Shown one piece after another: positions 20,813-34,094 of a stretch of DNA of 64,000 nt. The stretch comes from Nemopilema nomurai. Lineage: Eukaryota; Cnidaria; Scyphozoa; Rhizostomeae; Rhizostomatidae. The stretch is taken from assembly GCA_003864495.1 (NCBI GenBank), contig ML133499.1:2604001-2668000 (forward strand), written 5' to 3'. The translations under genes were made by a program, and so were the position numbers. The number at the start of each line of letters is the position of its first letter. Position 1 is the first letter of the stretch. The notes beneath the pieces are model-generated. The model did no database searches. It worked only from the letters and a program-made list of their open reading frames with translations, and had not been told where the DNA came from.

Positions 20813-22952
20813 TTCTTCATTTAAGTTTACTCAGCTCAGTTGTATGGTGCCATTGTGACTAAATCAGAAATGGAATAGAGAATGACAGATTAAAACAAAC
20901 TGCAAAAAAATGTTTGGACAATTAATATTTAATTAGTATTATTTTACAATTGTTGTTAATTGCAATTGCTTTTAATTGGTTTATTGCAAATTCCTTTAGA
21001 AGTCTATTCCACTATTGATGATTCATTAGCTAATATCCTTACAATTTAAGATACTTGCTTTTTAAGAATAACCTATGTAAGCTGCTTTTTAAGAATAACC
21101 TAATGAGATTTGCTCAGGAAAAGAGATAAAGTTCAATGTGTATATAAGATAAAATTAACAGAATAGGACTAATTTATTATCAAGCTGTCATGTCCATGCA
21201 CATTTGTTTGTTAATGAAAATGTTGAAAATTATTGAAAAAAATCTAAGTGCTCTTACTTCCCAAAGTTTTCTTTTGTTAATGCACATTAATGTACTGTCA
21301 CATTTTGCACTGAATCCTTTGTTATATGCCTTTTTCAGTTTTTGTTCTGATATTCAAAGCTTAGTTGTGTAATACAGTTCAAAACTTGTTTTAGTTTTCA
21401 GTTGCTTTGAAAGAACAAGAATACCAACAGTTGCTTTAACCCTGCTATTTGAAAAGAATGGCGAGCCATTGGTGAAGTATTCTGGTAAATAAATTTTGAC
21501 AATCTAGGTTTAGATAACTTGTCTACTGTAATTTGCCTTTTAATGATCATAATTCTTCTCAAGGAGCAACATGGTTTGATAAGTTCACAAAGGATGAAAC
21601 TGTTCTTCAAAAGTTTTATGAATGTGCGATAGAAGGAATGAAAAACTGCGATAGTAAAGAATCAGGTATGTTAACTCTCGTAACTAAAACATGTCCTGTT
21701 AATTTGAAAAAAAACAGAAATCAGTTTAACCTGTTTGTCACAAAGATCTACCTTGTTTATTCTGAAAATGAATCGTATTTTGCTGGACAAATTATCCATA
21801 TAGTTGTGCTTCTGCCCTCAAAAGTCTTCCTATTTTACGTCAAAATGAAACCGATATGGCAACTTTCCCAAAATAATTTTCCAGCTATGTCCTACGTACG
21901 TCCTACCGGATTTTAGCTGCAAGTAATACGTAAATTAAGTTTTGGCTTTGATGCTAGTGAAAACTACGGTATTTAAACTACGGTAATCACTTACGGTAAA
22001 TTTACCAAACGTAGTGCCTCTGCTATTCAAATGTAGACTTGGTACACAAGAACATGATAGACAATAAGTGGGAGAAGGCTAAAAACTCAAAGCATTCATG
22101 ATTCTTGTATCCTTCTAAGCGAGAACAATCCTCTGCTCTTGACCACTTGATCGCTGTCGAATCATAAACTACCCGAACTACTGTACTCCGACTGAGGATT
22201 ACAGGATTACAGATTTGTGAATTCAACCACAACAAATTTTAGTTTAAAAAGCAGACAAGATTGAATTTGCACAAGCATATTTTAAATTGAAAATTGCAAC
22301 CAGAGATGGTGGCAACAGCAGTGAGTGGAGCCAGCAGCAAAGACTCGGCAACAAAGTATTTTCGCTGTCAGTACAGGATAAATGCAAACCAGCTTGTGAG
22401 ATCACCAGGTTTTACTGTTGGTTTTGTGCAAATATGTATTGGTACTGAATGATCCCAGATATTCAAGTAAAAAGTATGATGCACATAGGAAAGAGTATTT
22501 AAACCAGTTGGATGCTTTTTCAGCATCAACGCCACGATTTCTTTGTATTCTTATTACTGTTACTTGTTAGCTATTATTACTATTAATGATAAACGATAAA
22601 TGATCAACGATTAACTAACAAAATGATGTAATCTTTTATACTGAAGGCTATTACTTTGCCAGCAAATTATACGCAAGAAGTAACAGGAACTTTACCTAAT
22701 TGTTCTGCACTTCATTATTTTTTACTTTTCTTTACTTTTGCTTTATTTTTTACTACACTTTCCATTTTACTATAAAATTTACTTTTTTCTTCTAACAATC
22801 ACCAGTCAATAATCAGTTTATTAATGTAATGTCATTATTTTAGTACAAATTTAAAGTTTAAGAAAAAATTCTAGCAACCATGTGTAATCGAATATGTATC
22901 CACCCGCTCATGCTGGAAAGTGTCGAACAGGCCTAGTTAGTGGCCATGTTCT

Positions 22953-23208
22953 GTGTATTTCCGACCCCCAAATGCTGGCCCTGAAAGAATAAGGGTCAGT
23001 GAGGTTGATGAGGTTCTATCCTCCTACATTAAGCGCTGCAAAGTAGATGACTCTCCTTCTCCTCCATTCGTTATAACGGCCAGTGAAGTAGTAGCAAAAT
23101 TTTTCTGCAGTAAACAGAGAAGATAAAGAGGAGATTAAGGAGTTCATCAAGGTTATCATTTTATATGACTTGATTATAAACTACTTTTGGTTATTTATTG
23201 CTTCATAA
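22953..23208 (+). pseudogene. Unidentified exon with R-V-S-E-V-D-E-V, unit copy 1
   Basis: Homologue of 36240-36494. The frame is broken near 23098 (AAATTTTTCTGC in place of AGAATTGTCTGC). Confidence 0.35.
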
Positions 23209-23822
23209 TTGCATCATTGAGCTTGCGACCAATTTAGAAAATAATCAACGTTGCAAGGAACTCAACGTTTCAAATCAGTGGCACAGGAAACTCTTTAATT
23301 TTCTATCGTAAAGCATTGTAGAGCAAGTCATATTTGCCCACGTGCTTCGCAAAGCTTGAACCATCTGATCCACATAACAAACGCGTGTCAACTCGGCATT
23401 TTATAGAAAAGCAAATGGCTGCCAGAAGATGTTCTTGCTTTTATTGACCTGCTGGGAAAGAAGGATTGGCAATGGGATTTCTAGCAGCAAATCTTAGATA
23501 GCATCCCAAAGCATCAATCATTCCACCAGGAATCGTTGGGATACACCACAACCGAAGTCAATTTCTGGTTTCTAGAGGAATTCGTTATTTGTTATTTATT
23601 GATATCAATTTTTTTTGATAAAGCAAAGTAAATTTTAACCATTGACATTCTTACATCCTGAATCGGAATTGAATTTTCAAGCTTATCTACTTATTTAGTG
23701 CACAAAATTAATCTTTCATGTTTGCCTGACGTAAGTTTCTACAGCTGAAACACAAAAAACTTTCCAAATGAAACATGAATGAAACAGTTTTGATTAAGCC
23801 ATTATCTTTGTGATTTACCTAG

Positions 23823-24353
23823 GTTAATTTATCAAATACCCGTCGACATAAGGTCGTCCTACTTGCCAGTTCATATGAGTTCTGTGGATGGCAATTCGCT
23901 GTACCAAGCTGCTTCCACGCTATTGGCCGTGCATCAAATTGCTTAGCGTCAAGTACGGCATCGAGAAATTACCTTCTCGCCAAGGTAGTTGTTTTATGTT
24001 TTAAAAGCTTGAATATTGTTCTTAAAGGCCCTTTTTTACAACCTTATCAGTAAACATTAATTGTAAAACGAATACTGGACGATCGGATCCGAAACAAAAA
24101 ATTAAAGATTATAAAAAAGTATATAAAAAAGTGTTTACTCAAACTGCAAATAATTTTAGAGCCGAATTTGTCTGTTTTGTTCTCTCGTAAAGTCTCTTAA
24201 AGATTCTCATCAATTTTATTAAAAATATACTTCTAGCTGAAAGAAATGTTCAAAACAGATGGAAAGTTGTTGAAAAGTATAACGAATGAAGGTATTGCAG
24301 CAATTAAGGATGGAGCGAGCATGGAGCAAGTCCTCAGGAGACCAAGAAGCAAT
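23823..24353 (+). pseudogene. Two phase-matched exons of unknown gene, unit copy 1
   Basis: Exon 23823-23984 (54 codons) has a TTTACCTAG acceptor and an AAG/GTAGTT donor. Exon 24237-24353 (39 codons) has a TTCTAG acceptor and an AAT/GTAAGC donor. Both are phase 0, so they splice in frame. See copy 3 for content. Confidence 0.45.
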
Positions 24354-24916
24354 GTAAGCTATGTCTAAGATACTTTTACAATATAATTCCCACCTAAAAC
24401 ACTTGAAATAAACAACCAACATGAAACAGTGGCGGAAATTTAGTCAACGATTGTCCAAAATAGACAAACTCGGATTTTTATCAAAATCAATATCTACTGA
24501 TATAAAAGGTCAACCGGTAACACTTTTGACAAGACGTACGTGATAACAGCATATATAGCTATTGTTTACTGGTTTCCTACAGCGGGAACACCATTCTCCT
24601 TAAGGCTACACCATCCTCCTTAATTTACACCACTTTAAAATGTCTGAAACCAGAATGCCTTTGATTGATGACATGTGAGGTTCTTCTTTGATCTAACAGT
24701 ATGAATTGAATTTTCAGCAATTCTGCAGCTCGTGCTCCTCTCAATTTCGCTGTCGGCAAACGTGATATCTGTATGACCTTTGCCTTCGTTATGCTACAAA
24801 ATAGAGAATGAATTTGCGGCTCTATCGCTAAGAGTACTGTGGTCGGTTGAAAAGTCAGGGCAGTATTCCGACCGCTTTTTCCCGCTCATGCAATCGACAC
24901 AGGCAGAGTCACATGA

Positions 24917-25138
24917 ATGTGGAGCATTACACGGTGTATTTTGCACACAACATTGCCCCTGCCGACACCATCGCCTTATTTGATTTGTGCGCATTGCTTG
25001 ACAAAATTTCATAGCATTTGCGTTAGTCAAGAGGCAACAGAGCAAGTTAGCAAAGATGCTTGGTGTTGCGGCTGTCATATTTCCCATCAAGATCTTGATA
25101 TGCGAGTCAATGTTTTTTGTAATTTATTTACTTGTTGA
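24917..25138 (+). pseudogene. PHD-like finger exon, unit copy 1
   Basis: Carries I-C-A-H-C-L-T-K-F-H-S-I-C and A-W-C-C-G-C. The short run CACGG(TG)nTATTTT upstream is one base shorter than in copies 2, 4 and 5, so the frame before it differs. Confidence 0.45.
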
Positions 25139-25209
25139 GAAAGCTATTAGAAATATGCAGCACAACTAACCCCAAGACTTTACACCTTGTTTAACTCCTC
25201 TTTAAGGAT

Positions 25210-26122
25210 CTAAAAAGTGGAATGTTGTATTTGTATCGATTTTGACAAAATTTGCATGGCTAATTGCATGGGTTGCATGGCTATTGCTTCAACACTTGGA
25301 AATGATTTCAAAAGAAGTGTTGCCATGTGAGTGACTTGTGATGTTGAAGAAGTAGTGGCACGCCGATTAGTATGGATATTATGGTAATCATCTATGAAAA
25401 TCACCACCATATGACCCTTTTCTGCTGCATGTTTAAAAAAATCAGTCACAGTTTTGCTATGCTTTGCAGCAATGCCTTTATTGGTGTTAATGACTGTGCC
25501 TGGGTGTGCTGTAAAACCCATATTATGGAGGGTTTCCATGCCTTACTTGTAACCCCAAAGCCCCGAAGAGTCCTGGCAGTTGCCACTTGAAACCAGTTAG
25601 CCCTTTGCGACTGACCATAGACAAGACTGTATATACTTGAAACAGCCCTTTTTTCGATCAATTTCTTTCTTTCAGCTGTTTGTCTGTCAGTTGACATAGC
25701 CTCTACTATCGTTTCAAAAATTGTCGTTGCCCCTGCATCATTACAAAGTTTTTTAAATTGAGCTGGATCAGTAGTTGGTTCACCATTTCACCAGACATTT
25801 GCAAACACTTTTCTTTTATTTTTGAAACTTGATATTTCAAATTAACTCCAGCATTACCAATTTCTTGCTGCACAAAATGACCATCTTCCTCCATTGTCTC
25901 AAAATCATTGTCTGTTTCTTGCGTGTCAGTTTCTTGGGAACTTAAGATGAGTTTTTGGCTGGTGTTACTTAGTGTCTCTGTAATTTCAGAATCATTTTCA
26001 ATGTCAGAGCTCCCTTTTTCGTAACTTGGTGTCTCTTTCTTTTTCAAGATCTGTTTTAACTGGGCTGTTTCTTGCTGCTGTAATAGTGTAATATTGTAAA
26101 TAACTTCCCTATAGTGAGACAA
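25210..26122 (-). pseudogene. Unassigned transposon-like gene with I-D-D-Y-H-N-I-H motif, unit copy 1
   Basis: Homologue of 38499-39412. It has an extra frame break near 25541, where one T of a run is missing, in addition to the frame change near 25788 common to all copies. Confidence 0.45.
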
Positions 26123-26332
26123 ACTCTTTGCTAGTGCTATGTAATAATTTTTTAAATAAAAAAAATGTACCTTATCAAAAAAATCTTTTCTCTCTTCAAG
26201 TTATTACATCAGAAAAATCAATGTCAAATGTTTTGCTTGGAATTAATTAATTGTGAGAAGAGTTGCATAAAAAATGTTTTGTATTTCCTCACAAACTTTG
26301 TGCTTTAGCTGCATTACAAAGACCACTCTAAA

Positions 26333-26800
26333 ATGTGGACACTAAAAACTAGAAAGATGTCCAAAAGTCATGCAAGATCTGTTTTATCTAATGCAAGAGA
26401 AAGATTTCAACAAATTATATTGGAAGAGAATGCCAAAGGATATTGTCAGGAAACCCCAGTTGAAGTTGCTGTCAGCTGTGATGGCACTTGGAGCACATGA
26501 GACTTCACTGGGAACTTTAGATTTGGTTTAGCTACAAGTGTTGACAGTGGGCAAGTTTTAGATTTCGAGTTTCTCAGCAAAGTTTGTCCAGAGTGTAACA
26601 GAAATTTTGACGCAGATGATGAATGGAGAGAGAAAACAGATTTGATTGCCTGGAACCATCATATAGCTGACCAACAAATGTAACGGCCCCAGATGGTGCA
26701 ATGTGGCTTTGTTTGTGACATGATGCTTGTAGCTGGAGTATAAACTGCTTTGAATGCTTGTGAAACCATTCTTGGGCCAAGTCAAACACAAAAAAGTTGA
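26333..26800 (+). pseudogene. Mutator-like transposase fragment, unit copy 1
   Basis: Same fragment and same two stops as described for copy 3. Confidence 0.6.
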
Positions 26801-27248
26801 TCCACTGGTTCTAATTTAGGTTTCGGGCCTCGTTTTTTCTAAGATGATACATCTGTTGATGTTGGTAGAGTTTCTGCTGCTTTTATCGTACTTTCATAAA
26901 ATTTAATATTGTAACAATCTTCTCCTGGGTGTAAAAAAGAAAAAAGATTCTGAAATACCTGTACTTCAAGGCCTGTAGCTTTAATAAAGTATTCAGGAGA
27001 TACAGTTTTTCCTTAGGGTTTCTAATTCCCTTGAGAAAAATATTTTCCCTTTCTATTTCACGTAATTCGTGTTTCATTCCTCCTTTCTCTTTCCTTAATT
27101 TCTCTATCTCCTCAGTATATCCAGCACACTTTTCACAACTGGAAATGTTATCATTTCCTGCGAACCCTACTACATCCTCAGTGGCAGTGTTATCACTCGA
27201 ATCTTAACCATTTGACTCAGAGATTTGTTAACTTGGCCTAAGTAAATT

Positions 27249-27455
27249 TCAATGATAAGTTGGGGCTTTGCGTGATTTCGATACGATCTTCTTAAATCTA
27301 AAGACGGATGGAATCGCACCAGTTATTAAAGTTTTTCTTCCATAGCCAGATGGTACTTTTATCTCACTGATTTTGAAGTGAAATTCACAGATAACAGTTG
27401 AAGTTGTGACTTTGAAGGCATCTTCTTCGTCGTTTTTCCCATTTTCTGGTTCCAC
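27249..27455 (-). pseudogene. THAP half-domain exon, unit copy 2
   Basis: Same exon as in copy 3, at the start of unit 2. It lies downstream of the + strand Mutator-like fragment of copy 1 and is preserved in frame. Confidence 0.5.
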
Positions 27456-29576
27456 TTCTTCATTTAAGTTTACTCAGCTCAGTTGTATGGTGCCATTGTG
27501 ACTAAATCAGAAATGGAAAGGAGAATGACAGATTAAAACAAACTGCAAAAAAATGTTTGGACAATTAATATTTAATTAGTATTATTTTACAATTGTTGTT
27601 AATTGCAATTGCTTTTAATTGGTTTATTGCAAATTCCTTTAGAAGTCTATTCCACTATTGATGATTCATTAGCTAATATCCTTACAATTTAAGATACTTG
27701 CTTTTTAAGAATAACCTATGTAAGCTGCTTTTTAAGAATAACCTAATGAGATTTGCTCAGGAAAAGAGATAAAGTTCAATGGGTATATAAGATAAAATTA
27801 ACAGAATAGGACTAATTTATTATCAAGCTGTCATGTCCATGCACATTTGTTTGTTAATGAAAATGTTGAAAATTATTGAAAAAAATCTAAGTGCTCTTAC
27901 TTCCCAAAGCTTTCTTTTGTTAATGCACATTAATGTACTGTCACATTTTGCACTGAATACTTTGTTATATGCCTTTTTCAGTTTTTGTTCTGACATTGAA
28001 AGCTTAGTTGGGTAATACAGTTCAAAACTTGTTTTAGTTTTCAGTTGCTTTGAAAGAACAAGAATACCAACAGTTGCTTTAACCCTGCTATTTGACAAGA
28101 ATGGCGAGCCATTGGTGAAGTATTCTGGTAAATAAATTTTGACAATCTAGGTTTAGATAACTTGTCTACTGTAATTTGCCTTTTAATGATCATAATTCTT
28201 CTCAAGGACAACATGGTTTGATAAGTTCACAAAGGATGAAACTGTTCTTCAAAAGTTTATGAATGTGCGATAGAAGGAATGAAAAACTGCGATAGTAAAG
28301 AATCAGGTATGTTAACTCTCGTACTAAACATGTCCTGTTAATTTGAAAAAAAAACAGAAATCAGTTTAACCTGTTTGTCACAAGATCTATCTTGTTATTC
28401 TGAAAAATCGTATTTTGCTAGACAAATTATCCATATAGTTGTGCTTCTGCCTCAAAAGTCTTCCTATTTACGTCAAAATGGAAACCGATATGGCAACTTT
28501 CCCAAAATAATTTTCCAGCTATGTCCTACGTACGTCCTACCGGATTTTAGCTGCAAGTAATACGTAAATTAAGTTTTGGTGTCTTTGATGCTAGTGAAAA
28601 CTACGGTATTTAAACTACGGTAATCACTTACGGTAAATTTACCAAACGTAGTGCCTCTGCTATTCAAATGTAGACTTGGTACACAAGAACATGATAGACA
28701 ATAAGTGGGAGAAGGCTAAAAACTCAAAGCATTCATGATTCTTGTATCCTTCTAAGCGAGAACAATCCTCTGCTCTTGACCACTTGATCGCTGTCGAATC
28801 ATAAACTACCCGAACCACTGTACTCCGACTGTGGATTACAGGATTACAGATTTGTGAATTCAACCACAACAAATTTTAGTTTAAAAAGCAGACAAGATTG
28901 AATTTGCACAAGCATATTTTAAATTGAAAATTGCAACCAGAGATGGTGGCAACAGCAGTGAGTGGAGCCAGCAGCAAAGACTCGGCAACAAAGTATTTTC
29001 GCTGTCAGTACAGGATAAATGCAAACCAGCTTGTGAGATCACCAGGTTTTACTGTTGGTTTTGTGCAAATATGTATTGGTACTGAATGATCCCAGATATT
29101 CAAGTAAAAAGTATGATGCACATAGGAAAGAGTATTTAAACCAGTTGGATGCTTTTTCAGCATCAACGCCACGATTTCTTTGTATTCTTATTACTGTTAC
29201 TTGTTAGCTATTATTACTATTAATGATAAACGATAAATGATCAACGATTAACTAACAAAATGATGTAATCTTTTATACTGAAGGCTATTACTTTGCCAGC
29301 AAATTATACGCAAGAAGTAACAGGAACTTTACCTAATTGTTCTGCACTTCATTATTTTTTACTTTTCTTTACTTTTGCTTTATTTTTTACTACACTTTCC
29401 ATTTTACTATAAAATTTACTTTTTTCTTCTAACAATCACCAGTCAATAATCAGTTTATTAATGTAATGTCATTATTTTAGTACAAATTTAAAGTTTAAGA
29501 AAAAATTCTAGCAACCATGTGTAATCGAATATGTATCCACCCGCTCATGCTGGAAAGTGTCGAACAGGCCTAGTTA

Positions 29577-29843
29577 GTGGCCATGTTCTGTGTATTTCCG
29601 ACCCCAAATGCTGGCCCTGAAAGAATAAGGGTCAGTGAGGTTGATGAGGTTCTATCCTCCTACATTAAGCGCTGCAAAGTAGATGACTCTCCTTCTCCTC
29701 CATTCGTTATAACGGCCAGTGAAGTAGTAGCAGAATTGTCTGCAGTAAACAGAGAAGATAAAGAGGAGATTAAGGAGTTCATCAAGGTTATCATTTTATA
29801 TGACTTGATTATAAACTACTTTTGGTTATTTATTGCTTCATAA
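29577..29843 (+). pseudogene. Unidentified exon with R-V-S-E-V-D-E-V, unit copy 2
   Basis: Homologue of 36240-36494. One C is missing in the run near 29602, so the upstream frame differs from that of copies 3-5. Confidence 0.35.
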
Positions 29844-30458
29844 TTGCATCATTGAGCTTGCAACCAATTTAGAAAATAATCAACGTTGCAAGGAACTCAA
29901 CGTTTCAAATCAGTGGCACAGGAAACTCTTTAATTTTCTATCGTAAAGCATTGTAGAGCAAGTCATATTTGCCCACGTGCTTCGCAAAGCTTGAACCATC
30001 TGATCCACATAACAAACGCGTGTCAACTCGGCATTTTATAGAAAAGCAAATGGCTGCCAGAAGATGTTCTTGCTTTTATTGACCTGCTGGGAAAGAAGGA
30101 TTGGCAATGGGATTTCTAGCAGCAAATCTTAGATAGCATCCCAAAGCATCAATCATTCCACCAGGAATCGTTGGGATACACCACAACCGAAGTCAATTTC
30201 TGGTTTCTAGAGGAATTCGTTATTTGTTATTTATTGATATCAATTTTTATTTGATAAAGCAAAGTAAATTTTAACCATTGACATTCTTACATCCTGAATC
30301 GGAATTGAATTTTCAAGCTTATCTACTTATTTAGTACACAAAATTAATCTTTCATGTTTGCCTGACGTAAGTTTCTACAGCTGAAACACAAAAAACTTTC
30401 CAAATGAAACATGAATGAAACAGTTTTGATTAAGCCATTATCTTTGTGATTTACCTAG

Positions 30459-30991
30459 GTTAATTTATCAAATACCCGTCGACATAAGGTCGTCCTACTT
30501 GCCAGTTCATATGAGTTCTGTGGATGGCAATTCGCTGTACCAAGCTGCTTCCACGCTATTGGCCGTGCATCAAATTGCTTAGCGTCAAGTACGGCATCGA
30601 GAAATTACCTTCTCGCCAAGGTAGTTGTTTTATGTTTTAAAAGCTTGAATATTGTTCTTAAAGGCCCTTTTTTACAACCTTATCAGTAAACATTAATTGT
30701 AAAACGAATACTGGACGATCGGATCCGAAACAAAAAATTAAAGATTATAAAAAAGTATATAAAAAAGTGTTTACTCAAACTGCAAATAACTTTTAGAGCC
30801 GAATTTGTCTGTTTTGTTTCTCTCGTAAAGTCTCTTAAAGATTCTCATCAATTTTATTAAAAATATACTTCTAGCTGAAAGAAATGTTCAAAACAGATGG
30901 AAAGTTGTTGAAAAGTATAACGAATGAAGGTATTGCAGCAATTAAGGATGGAGCGAGCATGGAGCAAGTCCTCAGGAGACCAAGAAGCAAT
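30459..30991 (+). pseudogene. Two phase-matched exons of unknown gene, unit copy 2
   Basis: Same two exons as in copy 3. The intron contains one or two extra bases. Confidence 0.45.
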
Positions 30992-31417
30992 GTAAGCTAT
31001 GTCTAAGATACTTTTACAATATAATTCCCACCTAAAACACTTGAAATAAACAACCAACATGAAACAGTGGCGGAAATTTAGTCAACGATTGTCCAAAATA
31101 GACAAACTCGGATTTTTATCAAAATCAATATCTACTGATATAAAAGGTCAACCGGTAACACTTTTGACAAGACGTACGTGATAACAGCATATATAGCTAT
31201 TGTTTACTGGTTTCCTACAGCGGGAACACCATTCTCCTTAAGGCTACACCATCCTCCTTAATTTACACCACTTTAAAATGTCTGAAACCAGAATGCCTTT
31301 GATTGATGACATGTGAGGTTCTTCTTTGATCTAACAGTATGAATTGAATTTTCAGCAATTCTGCAGCTCGTGCTCCTCTCAATTTCGCTGTCGGCAAACG
31401 TGATATCTGTATGACCT

Positions 31418-31777
31418 TTGCCTTCGTTATGCTACAAAATAGAGAATGAATTTGCGGCTCTATCGCTAAGAGTACTGTGGTCGGTTGAAAAGTCAGGGCA
31501 GTATTCCGACCGCTTTTTCCCGCTCATGCAATCGACACAGGCAGAGTCACATGAATGTGGAGCATTACACGGGTGTATTTTGCACACAACATTGCCCCTG
31601 CCGACACCATCGCCTTATTTGATTTGTGCGCATTGCTTGACAAAATTTCATAGCATTTGCGTTAGTCAAGAGGCAACAGAGCAAGTTAGCAAAGATGCTT
31701 GGTGTTGCGGCTGTCATATTTCCCATCAAGATCTTGATATGCGAGTCAATGTTTTTTGTAATTTATTTACTTGTTGA
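31418..31777 (+). pseudogene. PHD-like finger exon, unit copy 2
   Basis: Here the upstream sequence and the finger lie in one 119-codon frame, because the run reads CACGGGTGTATTTT. Confidence 0.48.
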
Positions 31778-31848
31778 GAAAGCTATTAGAAATATGCAGC
31801 ACAACTAACCCCAAGACTTTACACCTTGTTTAACTCCTCTTTAAGGAT

Positions 31849-32762
31849 CTAAAAAGTGGAATGTTGTATTTGTATCGATTTTGACAAAATTTGCATGGCT
31901 AATTGCATGGGTTGCATGGCTATTGCTTCAACACTTGGAAATGATTTCAAAAGAAGTGTTGCCATGTGAGTGACTTGTGATGTTGAAGAAGTAGTGGCAC
32001 GCCGATTAGTATGGATATTATGGTAATCATCTATGAAAATCACCACCATATGACCCTTTTCTGCTGCATGTTTAAAAAAAATCAGTCACAGTTTTGCTAT
32101 GCTTTGCAGCAATGCCTTTATTGGTGTTAATGACTGTGCCTGGGTGTGCTGTAAAACCCATATTATGGAGGGTTTCCATGCCTTTACTTGTAACCCCAAA
32201 GCCCCGAAGAGTCCTGGCAGTTGCCACTTGAAACCAGTTAGCCCTTTGCGACTGACCATAGACAAGACTGTATATACTTGAAACAGCCCTTTTTTCGATC
32301 AATTTCTTTCTTTCAGCTGTTTGTCTGTCAGTTGACATAGCCTCTACTATCGTTTCAAAATTGTCGTTGCCCCTGCATCATTACAAAGTTTTTTAAATTG
32401 AGCTGGATCAGTAGTTGGTTCACCATTTCACCAGACATTTGCAAACACTTTTCTTTTATTTTTGAAACTTGATATTTCAAATTAACTCCAGCATTACCAA
32501 TTTCTTGCTGCACAAAATGACCATCTTCCTCCATTGTCTCAAAATCATTGTCTGTTTCTTGCGTGTCAGTTTCTTGGGAACTTAAGATGAGTTTTTGGCT
32601 GGTGTTACTTAGTGTCTCTGTAATTTCAGAATCATTTTCAATGTCAGAGCTCCCTTTTTCGTAACTTGGTGTCTCTTTCTTTTTCAAGATCTGTTTTAAC
32701 TGGGCTGTTTCTTGCTGCTGTAATAGTGTAATATTGTAAATAACTTCCCTATAGTGAGACAA
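31849..32762 (-). pseudogene. Unassigned transposon-like gene with I-D-D-Y-H-N-I-H motif, unit copy 2
   Basis: Homologue of 38499-39412. An extra A in the run near 32073 and a lost A near 32360 break the frame in this copy. Confidence 0.45.
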
Positions 32763-32971
32763 ACTCTTTGCTAGTGCTATGTAATAATTTTTTAAATAAA
32801 AAAATGTACCTTATCAAAAAAATCTTTTCTCTCTTCAAGTTATTACATCAGAAAAATCAATGTCAAATGTTTTGCTTGGAATTAATTAATTGTGAGAAGA
32901 GTTGCATAAAAAATGTTTTGTATTTCCTCACAAACTTTGTGCTTTAGCTGCATTACAAAGACCACTCTAAA

Positions 32972-33439
32972 ATGTGGACACTAAAAACTAGAAAGATGTC
33001 CAAAAGTCATGCAAGATCTGTTTTATCTAATGCAAGAGAAAGATTTCAACAAATTATATTGGAAGAGAATGCCAAAGGATATTGTCAGGAAACCCCAGTT
33101 GAAGTTGCTGTCAGCTGTGATGGCACTTGGAGCACATGAGACTTCACTGGGAACTTTAGATTTGGTTTAGCTACAAGTGTTGACAGTGGGCAAGTTTTAG
33201 ATTTCGAGTTTCTCAGCAAAGTTTGTCCAGAGTGTAACAGAAATTTTGACGCAGATGATGAATGGAGAGAGAAAACAGATTTGATTGCCTGGAACCATCA
33301 TATAGCTGACCAACAAATGTAACGGCCCCAGATGGTGCAATGTGGCTTTGTTTGTGACATGATGCTTGTAGCTGGAGTATAAACTGCTTTGAATGCTTGT
33401 GAAACCATTCTTGGGCCAAGTCAAACACAAAAAAGTTGA
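32972..33439 (+). pseudogene. Mutator-like transposase fragment, unit copy 2
   Basis: Same fragment and same two stops as described for copy 3. Confidence 0.6.
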
Positions 33440-33887
33440 TCCACTGGTTCTAATTTAGGTTTCGGGCCTCGTTTTTTCTAAGATGATACATCTGTTGATG
33501 TTGGTAGAGTTTCTGCTGCTTTTATCGTACTTTCATAAAATTTAATATTGTAACAATCTTCTCCTGGGTGTAAAAAAGAAAAAAGATTCTGAAATACCTG
33601 TACTTCAAGGCCTGTAGCTTTAATAAAGTATTCAGGAGATACAGTTTTTCCTTAGGGTTTCTAATTCCCTTGAGAAAAATATTTTCCCTTTCTATTTCAC
33701 GTAATTCGTGTTTCATTCCTCCTTTCTCTTTCCTTAATTTCTCTATCTCCTCAGTATATCCAGCACACTTTTCACAACTGGAAATGTTATCATTTCCTGC
33801 GAACCCTACTACATCCTCAGTGGCAGTGTTATCACTCGAATCTTAACCATTTGACTCAGAGATTTGTTAACTTGGCCTAAGTAAATT

Positions 33888-34094
33888 TCAATGATAAGTT
33901 GGGGCTTTGCGTGATTTCGATACGATCTTCTTAAATCTAAAGACGGATGGAATCGCACCAGTTATTAAAGTTTTTCTTCCATAGCCAGATGGTACTTTTA
34001 TCTCACTGATTTTGAAGTGAAATTCACAGATAACAGTTGAAGTTGTGACTTTGAAGGCATCTTCTTCGTCGTTTTTCCCATTTTCTGGTTCCAC
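33888..34094 (-). pseudogene. THAP half-domain exon, unit copy 3
   Basis: The frame opens with an acidic stretch (E-E-V-E-P-E-N-G-K-N-D-E-E-D) and contains TVICEFHFKISEIKVPSGYG and then G-A-I-P-S-V-F-R-F-K-K. These are the C-x2-H-F and A-V-P-S-x-F hallmarks of the C-terminal half of a THAP DNA-binding finger. The N-terminal C-x-C pair and Trp are not visible, so either an upstream exon was lost or the gene is incomplete. About 200 bp past the unit junction, on the same strand (33716-33522), lies a charged helical segment with K-E-L-R-E-I-E-R-E-N that could be its coiled coil, preceded by C-E-K-C. A stop codon separates the two. Family membership beyond a transposon-type THAP protein is unclear. 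Confidence 0.5.

Larger units (their letters stand above)
20585..27227. repeat. Tandem unit copy 1
   Basis: The most diverged copy on its left side (for example GTGTATATAAG near 21138 where the others have GGGTATATAAG). It carries private frame breaks near 23098 and 25541. Confidence 0.93.
27228..33866. repeat. Tandem unit copy 2
   Basis: Same content as the other copies. It holds a cluster of one- and two-base deletions confined to about 28206-28480, where copies 3, 4 and 5 agree with one another. Confidence 0.93.

Noticed and set aside
23860..23990. Possible OTU-protease-like frame with V-D-G-N-S-L-Y-Q-A-A-S in the tandem unit
   Set aside because: The catalytic Cys position is Ser, an in-frame TAG follows after 20 codons, and another frame of the same DNA is open for 54 codons with splice borders that match the next exon.
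24626..24640. CCACTTTAAAATG in each unit as a Kolobok end (compare GGCACTTTAA)
   Set aside because: Only part of the end sequence matches, there is no partner repeat, and the flanks show no element border.
24725..24960. Possible C48 (Ulp1-like) protease end before the PHD-like finger
   Set aside because: A few residues resemble the family only when several frames are mixed; no catalytic Cys-Gly or His block could be shown.
26558..26791. Two - strand frames of 71 and 77 codons repeated in units 1-4
   Set aside because: They lie antisense to the Mutator-like domain, whose + strand residues match a known family.
27823..28098. - strand frame of 91 codons repeated in units 2-5
   Set aside because: No domain features, no clear start context, and it overlaps other short frames in low-complexity DNA; its repetition follows from the tandem array alone.
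30857..31060. - strand 67-codon frame present in every unit
   Set aside because: Antisense to the second phase-matched + strand exon, which has consensus splice borders.
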